Origin: Diplolepis rosae
Taxonomy: Eukaryota > Arthropoda > Insecta > Hymenoptera > Diplolepididae
DNA: 64,000 nt
NCBI GenBank assembly: GCA_030998225.1
Contig: JAPYXD010000755.1
Coordinates: 3,769,501 to 3,833,500 of the forward strand
Direction: 5' to 3'
The notes below the pieces were generated by a model, which was given only the letters and a program-made list of their open reading frames with translations, was not told the origin of the DNA and did not search any database. A program made the translations under genes and the position numbers. Below are positions 34,809-49,739 of the stretch, piece after piece; position 1 is the first letter of the stretch, and every line of letters begins with the position of its first letter.

Positions 34809-36577
34809 TTGGCCACTTTTTTCAGGACAGAATTCATTGAACTCGCGTATCACGGGGCCGCTTATGTATTTATATTAGTCTTGAGGTCCATTGAACTCGC
34901 GCATTACTTGGACACCTTATTTACGTCAGGCTGCGTTCAACTCGCGTATATAAATTCTTATACTACTAAGAATTCGCGCATTACTTGGCTACTTTGTTCA
35001 GGACATAATTCATTGAACTCGCTTATCACGCGGCCACTTATGTATTTATATCAGTCTTGAGGTCCATTGAACTCGTGCATTATTTGGCAACCTTACTTAA
35101 TGTCAGATTCCGGAAATCTCGCGTATTACTTGGCCACTTTATAAAAATTCTCATACTCCTAAGAATACGCCCATTACTTGGCCACTTTTTTCAAGACAGA
35201 ATTCATTGAACTCGCTTATCACGCGGCCACTTATGTATTTATATCAGTCCTGAGGTCAATTGAACTTGTCCATTATTTTGCAACCTTACTTAATGTCAGT
35301 GTCCGGAAATCTCGCGTATTACTTGGCCACTTTATAAAAATTCTTATACTCCTAAGAATTCGCGCATTACTTGGCCACTTTGGTCAGGACAGAATTCATT
35401 GAACTCGCTTAAAACGCGGCAACTTATGTATTAATATAAGACTTGAGGTCCATTGAACTCGCGCATTACTTGGCCACCTTATTTAGGTCAGACTTCGTTG
35501 AACTCGCGTCCTATGCGGCCACTCATATAATTATATCAGTCCAGAGGTCAATTGAACTCCCGCATTAATTGGCCACCTTATTTCCGTCAGGCTGCGTTCA
35601 ACTCGCGTATATAAATTCTTATACTACTAAGAATTCGAGCATTACTTGGCTACTTTGTTCAGGACATAATTCATTGAACTCGCTTATCACGCGGACACTT
35701 ATGTATTTATATCAGTCCTGAGGTCCATTGAACTCGTCCATTATTTTTCACCCTTACTTAAAGTCAGATTCCGAAAAGATGGCGCATTACTTGGCCACCT
35801 TATTTAGGTCAGACGTCGTTGAACTCGCGTCCTACTCGGCTACTTATATAATTATATCAGCCCTGAGGTCAATTGAACTCCCGCATTAATTGGCCACCGT
35901 AATTAAATTCAGAGTCCGGAAATCTCGCGTATTACTTGAACACTTTATAAAAATTCTCATACTCCTAAGAATTAGCCCATTACTTGGCCACTCTTTTCAG
36001 GACAGAATTCATTGAACTCGCGTATCACGCGGCCACTTATGTATTTATATTAGTCTTGAGGTCCATTGAACTCGCGCATTACTTGGCCACCTTATTTCCG
36101 TCAGGCTGCGTTCAACTCGCGTATATAAATTCTTATACTACTAAGAATTCGAGCATTACTTGGCTACTTTGTTCAGGACATAATTCATTGAACTCGCTTA
36201 TCACGCTGCCACTTATGTATTTATATCAGTCCTGAGGTCAGTTGAACTTGTGCATTATTTGGCAACCTTACTTAATGTGAGAGTCCGGAAATCTCGCGTA
36301 TTACTTGGCTACTTTATAAAAATTCTCATACTCCTAAGAATTCGCCCCTTACTTGGCCACTTTTTTCAAGACAGAATTCATTGAACTCGCGTATCACGGG
36401 GCCACTTATGTATTTATATTAGTCTTGAGGTCCATTGAACTTGTCCATTATTTTGCAACCTTACTTAATGTCAGAGTCCGGAAATCTCGCGTATTACTTG
36501 GCCACTTTATAAAAATTCTTATACTCCTAAGAATTCGCGCATTACTTGGCCACTTTGTTCAGGACATAATTCAATGA
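34809..36577 (+). repeat. Higher-order repeat, ~1175-bp offset
   Basis: Distinct variants at 34809 and 35178 recur at 35984 and 36353, both offset by 1175 bp. A further related block follows at 37205 (offset about 1221). Confidence 0.65.
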
Positions 36578-39500
36578 ACTCGCGTATTACGTGGCAACTT
36601 ATGTATTCATATCAGACCTGAGGTCCATTGAACTCGCGCATTACTTGGCCTCCTTACTTAAAGTCGGATTCCGAAGAGATCGCGCATTACTTGGCCACCT
36701 TATTTAGGTCAGACTTCGTTGAACTCGCGTCCTATGCGGCCACTCATATAATTATATCAGTCCAGAGGTCAATTGAACTCCCGCATTAATTGGCCACCTT
36801 ATTTCCGTCAGGCTGCGTTCAACTCGCGTATATAAATTCTTATACTACTAAGAATTCGAGCATTACTTGGCTACTTTGTTCAGGACATAATTCATTGAAC
36901 TCGCTTATCACGCTGCCACTTATGTATTTATATCAGTCCTGAGGTCCAATGAACTCGTCCATTATTTTTCACCCTTACTTAAAGTCAGATTCCGAAAAGA
37001 TGGCGCATTACTTGGCCACCTTATTTAGGTCAGACGTCGTTGAACTCGCGTCCTATTCGGCTACTTATATAATTATATCAGCCCTGAGGTCAATTGAACT
37101 CCCGCATTAATTGGCCACCGTAATTAAATTCAGAGTCCGGAAATCTCGCGTATTACTTGAACACTTTATAAAAATTCTTATACTCCTAAGAATTCGCCCA
37201 TTACTTGGCCACTTTTTTCAGGACAGAATTCATTGAACTCGCGTATCACGCGGCCACTTATGTATTTATATTAGTCTTGAGGTCCATTGAACTCGCGCAT
37301 TACTTGGACACCTTATTTACGTCAGTCTGCGTTCAACTCGCGTATATAAATTCTAATACTACTAAGAATTCGCGCATTACTTGGCTACTTTGTTCAGGAC
37401 ATAATTCATTGAACTCGCGTATCACGCGGCCACTTATGTATTTATATTAGTCTTGAGGTCCATTGAACTCGTGCATTATTTGGCAACCGTAATTAAATTC
37501 AGAGTCCGGAAATCTCGCGTATTCCTTGGCCACTTTATGAATATTCTCATACACCTAAGAATTAGCCCATTACTTGGCCACTCTTTTCAGGACAGAATTC
37601 ATTGTACTCGCGTATCATGCGGCCACTTATGTATTTATATTAGTCTTGAGGTCCATTGAACTCGCGCATTACTTGGCCACCTTATTTACGTCAGGCTGCG
37701 TTCAACTCGCGTATATAAATTCTTATACTACTAAGAATTCGCGCATTACTTGGCTACATTATAAAAAATTTTATAATCATAAGAATTCGCCCATTACTCG
37801 GCCACTCTTTTCAGGACAGAAGTCATTGAACTCGCATATCACGAGGCCACTTATGTATTTATATCAGTCCTGAGGTCCATTGAACTCGTGCATTATTTGG
37901 CAACCGTAATTAAATTCAGTGTCCGGAAATCTCGCGTATTACTTGGCTACTTTATAAAAATTCTCATACTCCTAAGAATTCGCCCCTTACTTGGCCACTT
38001 TTTTCAAGACAGAATTCATTGAACTCGCGTATCACGGGGCCACTTATGTATTTATATTAGTCTTGAGGTCCATTGAACTCGTGCATTATTTGGCAACCGT
38101 AATTTAATTCAGTGTCCGGAAATCTCGCGTATTACTTGGCCACTTAATAAAAATTCTTATACTCCTAAGAATTCGCCCATTACTTGGCCACACTTTTCAG
38201 GACAGTATTCATTGAACTCACGTATCACGCGGCCTCTTATCTATTTATATTAGTCTTGAGGTCCATTGAACTCCTGCATTACTTAGCCACCTTACTTAAA
38301 GTGAGAGTCCGGGAATCTCGCGTATCACTTGGCTGCTTTATGAAAATTCTCATACTCCTAAGAATTCGCCCATTACTTGGCCACTTTTTTCAGGACAGAA
38401 TTCATTGAACTCGCGTATCACGCGGCCACTTATGTATTTATATTAGTCTTGAGGTCCATTGAACTCGCGCATTACTTGGCCACCTTATTTACGTCAGGCT
38501 GCGTTCAACTCGCGTATATAAATTCTTATACTACTAAGAATTCGAGCATTACTTGGCTACTTTGTTCTGGACATAATTCATTGAACTCGCTTATCACGCG
38601 GCCACTTATGTATTTATATCAGTCCTGAGGTCCATTGAACTCGTCCATTATTTGTCACCCTTACTTAAAGTCAGATTCCGAAGAGATCGCGCATTACTTG
38701 GCCACCTTATTTAGGTCAGACTTCGTTGAACTCACGTCCTACTCGGCTACTTATATAATTATATCAGTCCTGAGGTCAATTGAACTCTTGCATTAATTGG
38801 CCACCGTAATTAAATTCAGAGTCCGGAAATCTCGCGTATTACTTGGACACTTTATAAAAATTCTCATACTCCTAAGAATTCGCCCATTACTTGGCCACTT
38901 TTTTCAGGACAGAATTCATTGAACTCGCGCATCACGCGGCCACTTCTCTATTTATATTAGTCTTGAGGTCCATTGAACTCGCGCATTACTTGGCCACCTT
39001 ATTTACGTCAGGCTGCGTTCAACTCGCGTATATAAATTCTTATACTACTAAGAATTCGCGCATTACTTGGCTACTTTGTTCAGGACATAATTCATTGAAC
39101 TCGCGTATCACGCGGCCACTTATGTATTTATATTAGTCTTGAGGTCCATTGAACTCGTGCATTATTTGGCAACCGTAATTAAATTCAGAGTCCGGAAATC
39201 TCGCGTATTACTTGGCCACTTTATAAATATTCTCATACACCTAAGAATTAGCCCATTACTTGGCCACTCTTTTCAGGACAGAATTCATTGAACTCGCGTA
39301 TCACGCGGCCACTTATGTATTTATATTAGTCTTGAGGTCCATTGAACTCGTGCATTACTTAGCCACCTTACTTAAAGTGAGAGTCCGGGAATCTCGCGTA
39401 TCACTTGGCTACTTTAGAAAAATTCTCATACTCCTAAGAATTCGCCCATTACTCGGCCACTCTTTTCAGGACAGAAGTCATTGAACTCTCGTATCACGAG

Positions 39501-42500
39501 GCCACTAATGCATTTATATCAGTCCTAAGGTCCATTGCACTCGCGTATTACTTGGCCACCTTATAAAAATTCTTATACTGCTAAGAATTCTCGCATTATT
39601 TGGCCCATTTTTTCTGGTCAGGCTTTGCTTAACTCGCGTATTACGCGGCTGGTTTTGTATTTTAAACGCTTCTGACGTCCATTGAACTCGCGCATTACTT
39701 GGCAACCGTGATTAGGTCAGACTTCGTTCAACTCGCGTATTACGCGGCTGGTTTTGTATTTTAAACGCTTCTGACGTCCATTGAACTCGCGCATTACTTG
39801 GCCACCTTATTTACGTCTGGCTGCGTTCAACTCGCGTATATAAATTCTTATACTACTAAGAATTCGAGCATTACTTGGCTACTTTGTTCTGGACATAATT
39901 CATTGAACTCGCTTATCACGCGGCCACTTATGTACTCATATCAGGACTGAGGTCCATTGAACTCGCTCAGTATTTAGCTACCTTACTGAATGTCAGATTC
40001 CGGAAATCTCGCATATTATTTGGCCACTTTATAAAAATTCTTATATTCCTAAGAATTCTCGGATTACTTGGCCACTCTTTTCAGGACAGAATTAATTGAA
40101 CTCGCATATCACGCGGCCACATATGTATTTATATTAGTCTTGAGGTCCATTGAACTCGTGCATTACTTAGCCACCTTACTTAAAGTCAGAGTCCGGGAAT
40201 CTCGCCTATTACTTGGCCACTTTATAAAAATTCTTATAATCATAAGAATTCGCCCATTACTCGGCCACTCTTTCAGGATACAATTCTTAGAATTCCCGTA
40301 TTACGCGGCCACTTATGTATTCATATCAGACCTGCCGTCCATTGAACTTGCGCAGTAAATAGCTACCTTACTGAATGTCAGATTCCGGAAATCTCGCGTA
40401 TTATTTGGACACTTTATAAAAATTCTTATACTCCTCAGCATTCGAGGATTACTTCGACACACTTTTCAGGACAGAATTCTTAGAACTGGCGTATCACGAG
40501 GCAACTTATGTATTCATATCAAACCTGAGGTCCATTGAACTAGCGCAGTACTTATCTACCTTACTTAAACTCAGATTCCGAAGCGCTCGCACATTACTTG
40601 GACACTTTATAAAAATGCTTATACTCGTAAGAATTTGCGCATTATTTGGCCACACTTTTCAGGACAGAATTCATTGAACTCGCGTATCACGCGGCCACAT
40701 ATGTATTTATATCAGTCCTGAGGTCCATTGATCTTGCCCGTTACTTGGCCACCTGACTTAAAGTCAGAGTCCGGAAATCTCGCCTATTACTCGGCCACTT
40801 TATAAAAATTCTCATACCCCTAAGAATTCTCGCATTATTTGGCCCATTTTTTCTGGTCAGGCTTTGCTTAACTCGCGTATGACGCGGCTGGTTTTGTATT
40901 TTAAACGCTTCTGACGTCCATTGAACTCGCGCATTGCTTGTCCACCGTAATTAAATTCAGAGTCCGGAAATCTCGCGTATTACTTGGCCACTTTATAAAA
41001 ATTCTCATACTCCTAAGAATTCGCCCATTACTTGGCCACTTTTTTCAGGACAGAATTCATTGAACTCGCGTATCACGGGGCCACTTATGTATTTATATTA
41101 GTCTTGAGGTCCATTGAACTTGTCCATTATTTTGCAACCTAACTTAATGTCAGAGACCGGAAATCTCGCGTATTACTTGGCTACTTTATAAAAATTCTTA
41201 TACTCCTAAGAATTCGCGCAATACTTGGCAACTTTGTTCAGGACATAATTCAATGGACTGGCGTATCACGCGGCCACATACGTATTTATATCAGCCCTGA
41301 GGTTCAATAACCTCGCGCATTACTTGGCCTCCTTACTTAAAGTCAAATACCGAAGAGATCGCGCATTACTTGGCCACCTTATTTAGTTCAGACTTCGTTG
41401 AACTCGCGTCCTACGCGGCCACTCATATAATTATATCAGTCCAGAGGTCAATTGAACTCCCGCATTAATTGGCCACCTTATTTCCGTCAGGCTGCGTTCA
41501 ACTCGCGTATATAAATTCTTATACTGCTAAGAATTCGCGCATTACTTGGCTACTTTGTTCAGGACATAATTCTTTGAACTCGCGTATCACGCGGCCACTT
41601 ATGTATTTATATTAGTCTTGAGGTCCATTGAACTCGTGCATTATTTGGCAACGGTAATTAAATTCAGAGTCCAGAAATCTCGCGTATTATTTAGCGACTT
41701 TATAAAAATTCTTATGCTTCTAAGAATTCGCGCATTACTTGTCCTCTCTTTTCAGGACAGAATTCTTAGAACTCGAGTATCACGCGGACACTTATGTATT
41801 TATATGAGTCCCAAGGTCCATTGAACTCGCGCATTACTTTGCCACAATTCTTATGGTCAGAGCCCGAAGAGCTCGCGTATTATTTGGCCACATTATAAAA
41901 ATTCTTATACTCCTAAGAATTCGCGCATTACTTGCCACTATTTTCAGGACAGATTTCTCAGAACTCGCGTATTACGCGGCCACTTAGCTACTCATATCAG
42001 TCCTGAGGTCAATTGAACTCGCTCAGTATTTAGCTACCTTACTGAATGTCAGATTCCGGAAATCTCGCGTATTATTTGGCCACTTTATAAAAATTCTTAT
42101 ATTCCTAAGAATTCGCGCATTACTTGGCCACACTTTTCAGGACAGAATTCATTGAACTCGCGTATCACGCGGCCACATATGTATTTATATTAGTCTTGAG
42201 GTCCATTGAACTCGTGCATTACTTAGCCACCTTACTTAAAGTCAGAGTCCGGGAATCTCGCCTATTACTTGGCCACTTTATAAAAATTCTTATAAACATA
42301 AGAATTCGCCCATTACTCGGCCACTCTTTTCAGGATAGAATTCTTAGAACTCGCGTATTACGCGGCCACTTATGTATTCATATCAGACCTGCGGTCCAGT
42401 GAACTTGCGCAGTAATTAGCTACCTTACTGAAATTCAGATTCCGAAAATCTCGCGTATTATTTGGCCACTTTATAAAAATTCTTATATTCCTAAGAATTC

Positions 42501-45069
42501 GCGCATTACTTGGCCACACTTTTCAGGACAGAATTAATTGAACTCGCGTATCACGCGTCCACATATGTATTTATATTAGTCTTGAGGTCCATTGAACTCG
42601 TGCATTACTTAGCCACCTTACTTAAAGTCAGAGTCCGGGAATCTCGCCTATTACTTGGCCACTTTATAAAAATTCTTATAAACATAAGAATTCGCCCATT
42701 ACTCGGCCACTCTTTTCAGGATAGAATTCTTAGAACTCGCGAATTACGCGGCCACTTATGTACTCATATCAGGCCTGAGGTCCATTGAACTTGCGCAGTA
42801 ATTAGCTACCTTACTGAGAGTCAGATTCCGAAAATCTCGTGTATTATTAGGCCACTTTATAAAAATTCTTATACTCCTAAGCATTCGAGGATTACTTCGA
42901 CACACTTTTCAGGCCAGAATTCATTGAACTCGCGTATCACGCGGCCACTTATGTACTCATATCAGGCCTGAGGTCCATTTAACTCGCTCAGTATTTAGCT
43001 ACCTTACTGAATGTCAGATTCCGAAAATCTCGCGTATTATTTGGCCACTTTATAAAAATTCTTATACTCCTAAGCATTCGAGGATTACTTCGACACACTT
43101 TTCAGGATAGAATTCTTAGAACTCGCGTATTACGCGGCAACTTATGTATTCATATCAGACCTGAGGTCCATTGAACTAGCGCAGTACTTATCTACCTTAC
43201 TTAAACTCAGATTCCGAAGCGCTCGCACATTACTTGGACACTTTATGAAAATTCTTATACTCCTCAGCATTCGAGGATTACTTCGACACACTTTTCAGGA
43301 CAGAATTCTTAGAACTCGCGTATTACGTGGCAACTTATGTATTCATATCAGACCTGAGGTCCATTGAACTAGCGCAGTACTTATCTACCTTACTTAAACT
43401 CAGATTCCGAAGCGCTCGCACATTACTTGGACACTTTATAAAAATTCTTATACTCGTAAGAATTTGCGCATTATTTGGCCACACTTTTCAGGACAGAATT
43501 CATTGAACTCGCGTATCTCGCGGCCACACACGTATTTATATCAGTCCTGAGGTCCATTGATCTCGCCCGTTACTTGGCCACCTGACTTAAAGTCAGAGTC
43601 CGAAGAGATCGCGCATTACTTGGCCACCTTATTTAGGTCAGGCTGCGTTCAACTCGCGTTTTACGCGGCTATTTTTGTATTTGAAACGTTTCTGACGTCC
43701 ATTGAACTCGCGCATTACTTGGCCACCTTATTTACGTCAGGCTGCGTTCAACTCGCGTATATAAATTCTTATACTACTAAGAATTCGAGCATTACTTGGC
43801 TTCTTTGTTCAGGACATAATTTATTGATCTCGCTTATCACGCGGCCAACATAAGTATTTATATCAGCCCTGAAGTTCATTGAAATCGCGCATTACTTGGC
43901 CTCCTTACTTAAGATCAGATTCCGAAGAGATCGCGCATTACTTGGCCACATTATTTAGGTCAGACTTCGTTGAACTCGCGTCCTACGCGGCCACTCATAT
44001 AACTATATCAGTCCTGAGGTCAATTGAACTCTTGCATTATTTAGCTACCTTACTGAATGTCAGATTCCGGAAATCTCGCGTATTATTTGGCCACTTTATA
44101 AAAATTCTTATACTCCTATGAATTCGCCCCTTACTTAGCCACTTTGTTCAGGACAGAATTAATTGAACTCGAGTATCACGCGGACACTTATGTATTTATA
44201 TCAGTCCTGAGGTCCATTGAACTCGCGCATTACTTTTCAGCCTTACTTAAAGTCAGAGCCCGAAGTGGTCGTGCATTATTTGGCCACTTATAAAAATTCT
44301 TATAATCATAAGAAGTCGCCCATTACTCGGCCACTTTTTTCAGGACAGAAGTCATTGAACTCGCGTATCACGAGGCCGCTTATGTATTTATATCAGTCCT
44401 GAGGTCCATTGAAGTAGCGCTGTCCTTAGCTACCTTACTGATAATCAGAGTCCGGAAATCTCGCGTATTATTTAGCGACTTTATAAAAATTCTTATACTT
44501 CTAAGAATTCGCGCATTACTTGTCCACTCTTTTCAGGACAGAATTCTTAGAACTCGAGTATCACGCGGACACTTATGTATTTATATGAGTCCTAAGGTCC
44601 ACTGAACTCGCGCATTACTTTGCCACAATTCTTATGGTCAGAGCCCGAAGAGCTCGCGTATTATTTGGCCACATTATAAAAATTCTTATACTCCTAAGAA
44701 TTCGCGCATTACTTGCCACTCTTTTCAGGACAGATTTCTCAGAACTCGCGTATTACGCGGCCACTTATGTACTCATATCAGGCCTGAGGTCCATTGAACT
44801 AGTTCAGTATTTAGCTACCTTACTGAATGTCAGATTCCGGAAATCTCGCGTATGATTTGTCCACTTTATAAAAATTCTTATACTCCTAAGCATTCGCGCA
44901 TTACTTGGCCATCTTACTTAAAGTCAAACTCCGAAGTGATCGTGCATTATTTGGCCCATTATAAAAATTCTTATACTGCTAAGAATTCGCGCATTACTTG
45001 TTACACTTTTCAGGATAGAATACTTAGAACTCGCGTATTACGCGGCCACTTATGTATGCATATCATACC

Positions 45070-48000
45070 TGAGGTCCATTGAACTCCCGCATTAAATGGC
45101 TACGGTAATTAAATTCAGAGTCCGGAAATCTCGCGTATTACTTGGACACTTTATAAAAATTCTCATACTCCTAAGAATTCGCCCATTACTTGGCCACTTT
45201 TTTCAGGACAGAATTCATTGTACTCGCTTATCACGCGGCCACTTATCTATTTATATTAGTCTTGAGGTCCATTGAACTCGCGCATTATTGTTCAACTCTA
45301 CTTAATGTCAGATTCCGAAGAGATCGCGCATTACTTGGCCACCTTATTTAAGTCAGACTTCGTTGAACTCGCGTCCTGCGCGGCTACTTATATAATTATA
45401 TCAGTCCTGAGGTCAATTGAACTCCCGCATTAAATGGCTACGGTAATTAAATTCAGAGTCTGGAAATCTCGCGTATTACTTGGACACTTTATATAAATTC
45501 TTATACTACTAAGAATTCGCGCATTACTTGGCTACTTTGTTCAGGACATAATTCATTGAACTCGCGTATCACGCGGCCACTTATGTATTTATATTAGTCT
45601 TGAGGTCCATTGAACTCGTGCATTACTTAGCCACCTTACTTAAAGTCAGAGTCCGGGAATCTCGCCTATTACTTGTCCACTTTATAGAAATTCTTATAAT
45701 CATAAGAATTCGCCCATTACTCGGCCACTTTTTTCAGGACAGAAGTCATTGAACTCGCGTATCACGAGGCCACTTATGTATTTATATCAGTCTTGAGGTC
45801 CATTGAAGTCGCGCTGTCCTTAGCTACCTTACTGATAATCAGATTCCGGAAATCTCGCGTATTATTTAGCGACTTTATAAAAATTCTTATACTTCTAAGA
45901 ATTCGCGCATTACTTGTCCACTCTTTTCAGGACAGAATTCTTAGAACTCGAGTATCACGCGGACACTTATGTATTTATATGAGTCCTAAGGTCCATTGAA
46001 CTCGCGCATTACTTTGCCACAATTCTTATGGTCAGAGCCCGAAGAGCTCGCGTATTATTTGGCCACATTATAAAAATGCTTATACTCCTAAGAATTCGCG
46101 CATTACTTGCCACTCTTTTCAGGACAGATTTCTCAGAACTCGCGTATTACGCGGCCACTTATGTACTCATATCAGGCCTGAGGTCCATTGAACTAGTTCA
46201 GTATTTAGCTACCTTACTGAATGTCAGATTCCGGAAATCTCGCGTATGATTTGTCCACTTCATAAAAATTCTTATACTCCTAAGCATTCGCGCATTACTC
46301 GGCCACCTTATTTAGGTCAGACTTCGTTGAACTCGCGTCCTGCGCGGCTACTTATATAATTATATCAGTCCTGAGGTCAATTGAACTCCCGCATTAAATG
46401 GCTACGGTAATTAAATTCAGAGTCCGGAAATCTCGCGTATTACTTGGACACTTTATAAAAATTCTCATACTCCTAAGAATTCGCCCATTACTTGGCCACT
46501 TTTTTCAGGACAGAATTCATTGTACTCGCTTATCACGCGGCCACTTATCTATTTATATTAGTCTTGAGGTCCATTGAACTCGCGCATTATTGTTCAACTC
46601 TACTTAATGTCAGATTCCGAAGAGATCGCGCATTACTTGGCCACCTTATTTAAGTCAGACTTCGTTGAACTCGCGTCCTGCGCGGCTACTTATATAATTA
46701 TATCAGTCCTGAGGTCAATTGAACTCCCGCATTAAATGGCTACGGTAATTAAATTCAGAGTCTGGAAATCTCGCGTATTACTTGGACACTTTATATAAAT
46801 TCTTATACTACTAAGAATTCGCGCATTACTTGGCCACTTTTTTCAGGACAGAATTCATTGAACTCGCGTATCACGCGGCCACTTATCTATTTATATTAGT
46901 CTTGAGGTCCATTGAACTCGCGCATTATTGTTCAACTCTACTTAAAGTCAGATTCCGAAGAGATCGCGCATTACTTGGCCACCTTATTTAAGTCAGACTT
47001 CGTTGAACTCGCGTCCTGCGCGGCTACTTATATAATTATATCAGTCCTGAGGTCAATAGAACTCCCACATTAAATGGCTACGGTAATTAAATTCAGAGTC
47101 CGGGAAATCTCGCGTATTACTTGGACACTTTATAAAAATTCTCATACTCCTAAGAATTCGCCCATTACTTGGCCACTCTTTTCAGGACAGAATTCATTGA
47201 ACTCGCGTATCACGCGGCCACTTATCTATTTATATTAGTCTTGAGGTCCATTGAACTCGCGCATTATTGTTCAACTCTACTTAAAGTCAGATTCCGAAGA
47301 GATCGCGCATTACTTGGCTACCTTATTTAAGTCAGACTTCGTTGAACTCGCGTCCTGCGCGGCTACTTATATAATTATATCAGTCCTGAGGTCAATTGAA
47401 CTCCCGCATTAAATGGCTACGTTAATTAAATTGAGAGTCCGGAAATCTCGCGTATTACTTGGACACTTTATATAAATTCTTATACTACTAAGAATTCGCG
47501 CATTACTTGGCTACTTTGTTCAGGACATAATTCATTGAACTCGCGTATCACGCGGCCACTTATGTATTTATATTAGTCTTGAGGTCCATTGAACTCGTGC
47601 ATTACTTAGCCACCTTACTTAAAGTCAGAGTCCGGGAATCTCGCCTATTACTTGTCCACTTTATAGAAATTCTTATAATCATAAGAATTCGCCCATTACT
47701 CGGCCACTTTTTTCAGGACAGAAGTCATTGAACTCGCGTATCACGAGGCCACTTATGTATTTATATCAGTCTTGAGGTCCATTGAAGTCGCGCTGTCCTT
47801 AGCTACCTTACTGATAATCAGATTCCGGAAATCTCGCGTATTATTTAGCGACTTTATAAAAATTCTTATACTTCTAAGAATTCGCGCATTACTTGTCCAC
47901 TCTTTTCAGGACAGAATTCTTAGAACTCGAGTATCACGCGGACACTTATGTATTTATATGAGTCCTAAGGTCCATTGAACTCGCGCATTACTTTGCCACA

Positions 48001-48254
48001 ATTCTTATGGTCAGAGCCCGAAGAGCTCGCGTATTATTTGGCCACATTATAAAAATGCTTATACTCCTAAGAATTCGCGCATTACTTGCCACTCTTTTCA
48101 GGACAGATTTCTCAGAACTCGCGTATTACGCGGCCACTTATGTACTCATATTAGGCCTGAGGTCCATTGAACTAGCTCAGTATTTAGCTACCTTACTGAA
48201 TGTCAGATTCCGGAAATCTCGCGTATGATTTGGCCACTTTATAAAAATTCTTAT
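45070..48254 (+). repeat. Higher-order repeats: 338-bp units inside a 1979-bp duplication
   Basis: The marker ACTCCCrCATTAAATGGCTA occurs at 45083, 45421, then 46385, 46723, 47061 and 47400, spaced 338-339 bp apart within each run. On a larger scale 45.07-46.27 kb repeats at 47.05-48.25 kb with an offset of 1979 bp (for example 45793/47772 and 46028/48007, almost identical). Confidence 0.8.
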
Positions 48255-49739
48255 ACTTCTAAGAAATCTCGCATAATTTGGCCCATTTTTACTGGTCAGG
48301 CTTTGCTCAACTCGCGTATTAGGCGGCTGGTTTTGTATTTTAAACGCTTCTGACGTCCATTGAACTCGCGCATTACTTGGCCACCGTAATTAAATTCAGA
48401 GTCCGGAAATCTCGCGTATTACTTGGCCACTTTATAAAAATTCTCATACCCCTAAGAATTCGCCCATTACTTGGCCACTTTTTTCAGGACAGAATTCATT
48501 GAACTCGCGTATCACGCGGCCACTTATGTATTTATATTAGTCTTGAGGTCCATTGAACTCGCGCATTACTTGGCCTCCTTACTTAAAGTCAGATTTCGAA
48601 GAGATCGCGCATTACTTGGCCACCTTATTTAGGTCAGACTTCGTTGAACTCGCGTTTTACGCGGCTATTTTTGTATTTGAAACGTTTCTGACGTCCATTG
48701 AACTCGGGCATTACTTGGCCACCTTATTTACGTCAGGCTGCGTTCAACTCGCGTATATAAATTCTTATACTCCTATGAATTCGCCCCTTACTTGGCCACT
48801 TTGTTCAGGACAGAATTAATTGAAATCGAGTATCAGGCGGCCACTTATGTATTTATATCAGTCCAGAGGTCCATTGAACTCGCGCATTACTTGTCAACCT
48901 TACTTAAAGTCAGAGTCCGACGTGGTCGTGCATTATTTGGCCACTTATAAAAATTCTTATACTCCTAAGAATTCGCGCATTACTTGCCACTCTTTTCAGG
49001 ATAGAATTCTTAGAACTCGCGTATTACGCGGCCACTTATGTACTCATATCAGGCCTGAGGTCCATTGAACTGGCTCAGTATTTAGCTACCTTACTGAATG
49101 TCAGATTCCGGAAATCTCGCGTATTATTTGGCCACTTTATAAAAATTCTTATATTCCTGAGAATTCGCGCATTACTTGTCAACCTTAATTAAAGTCAGAG
49201 TCCGACGTGGTCGTGCATTATTTGGCCACTTATAAAAATTCTTATACTCCTAAGAATTCGCGCATTACTTGCCACTCTTTTCAGGATAGAATTCTTAGAA
49301 CTCGCGTATTACGCGGCCACTTATGTACTCATATCAGGCCTGAGGTCCATTGAACTGGCTCAGTATTTAGCTACCTTACTGAATGTCAGATTCCGGAAAT
49401 CTCGCGTATTATTTGGCCACTTTATAAAAATTCTTATATTCCTGAGAATTCACGCATTACTTGGCCACTCTTTTCAGGACAGAATTAATTGAAATCGAGT
49501 ATCACGCGGCCACTTATGTATTTATATCAGTCCAGAGGTCCATTGAACTCTTGCATTACTTAGCCACGTTATTTAAAGTCAGAGTCCGGGAATCTCGCCT
49601 ATTACTTGGCCACTTTATAAAAATTCTTATAATAATAAGATTTCGCCCATTACTTGGCAACTCTTTTCTTGACATAATTCATTGTACTCGCGTATCACGC
49701 AGACACTTATGTATTTATATTAGTCTTGAGGTCCATTGA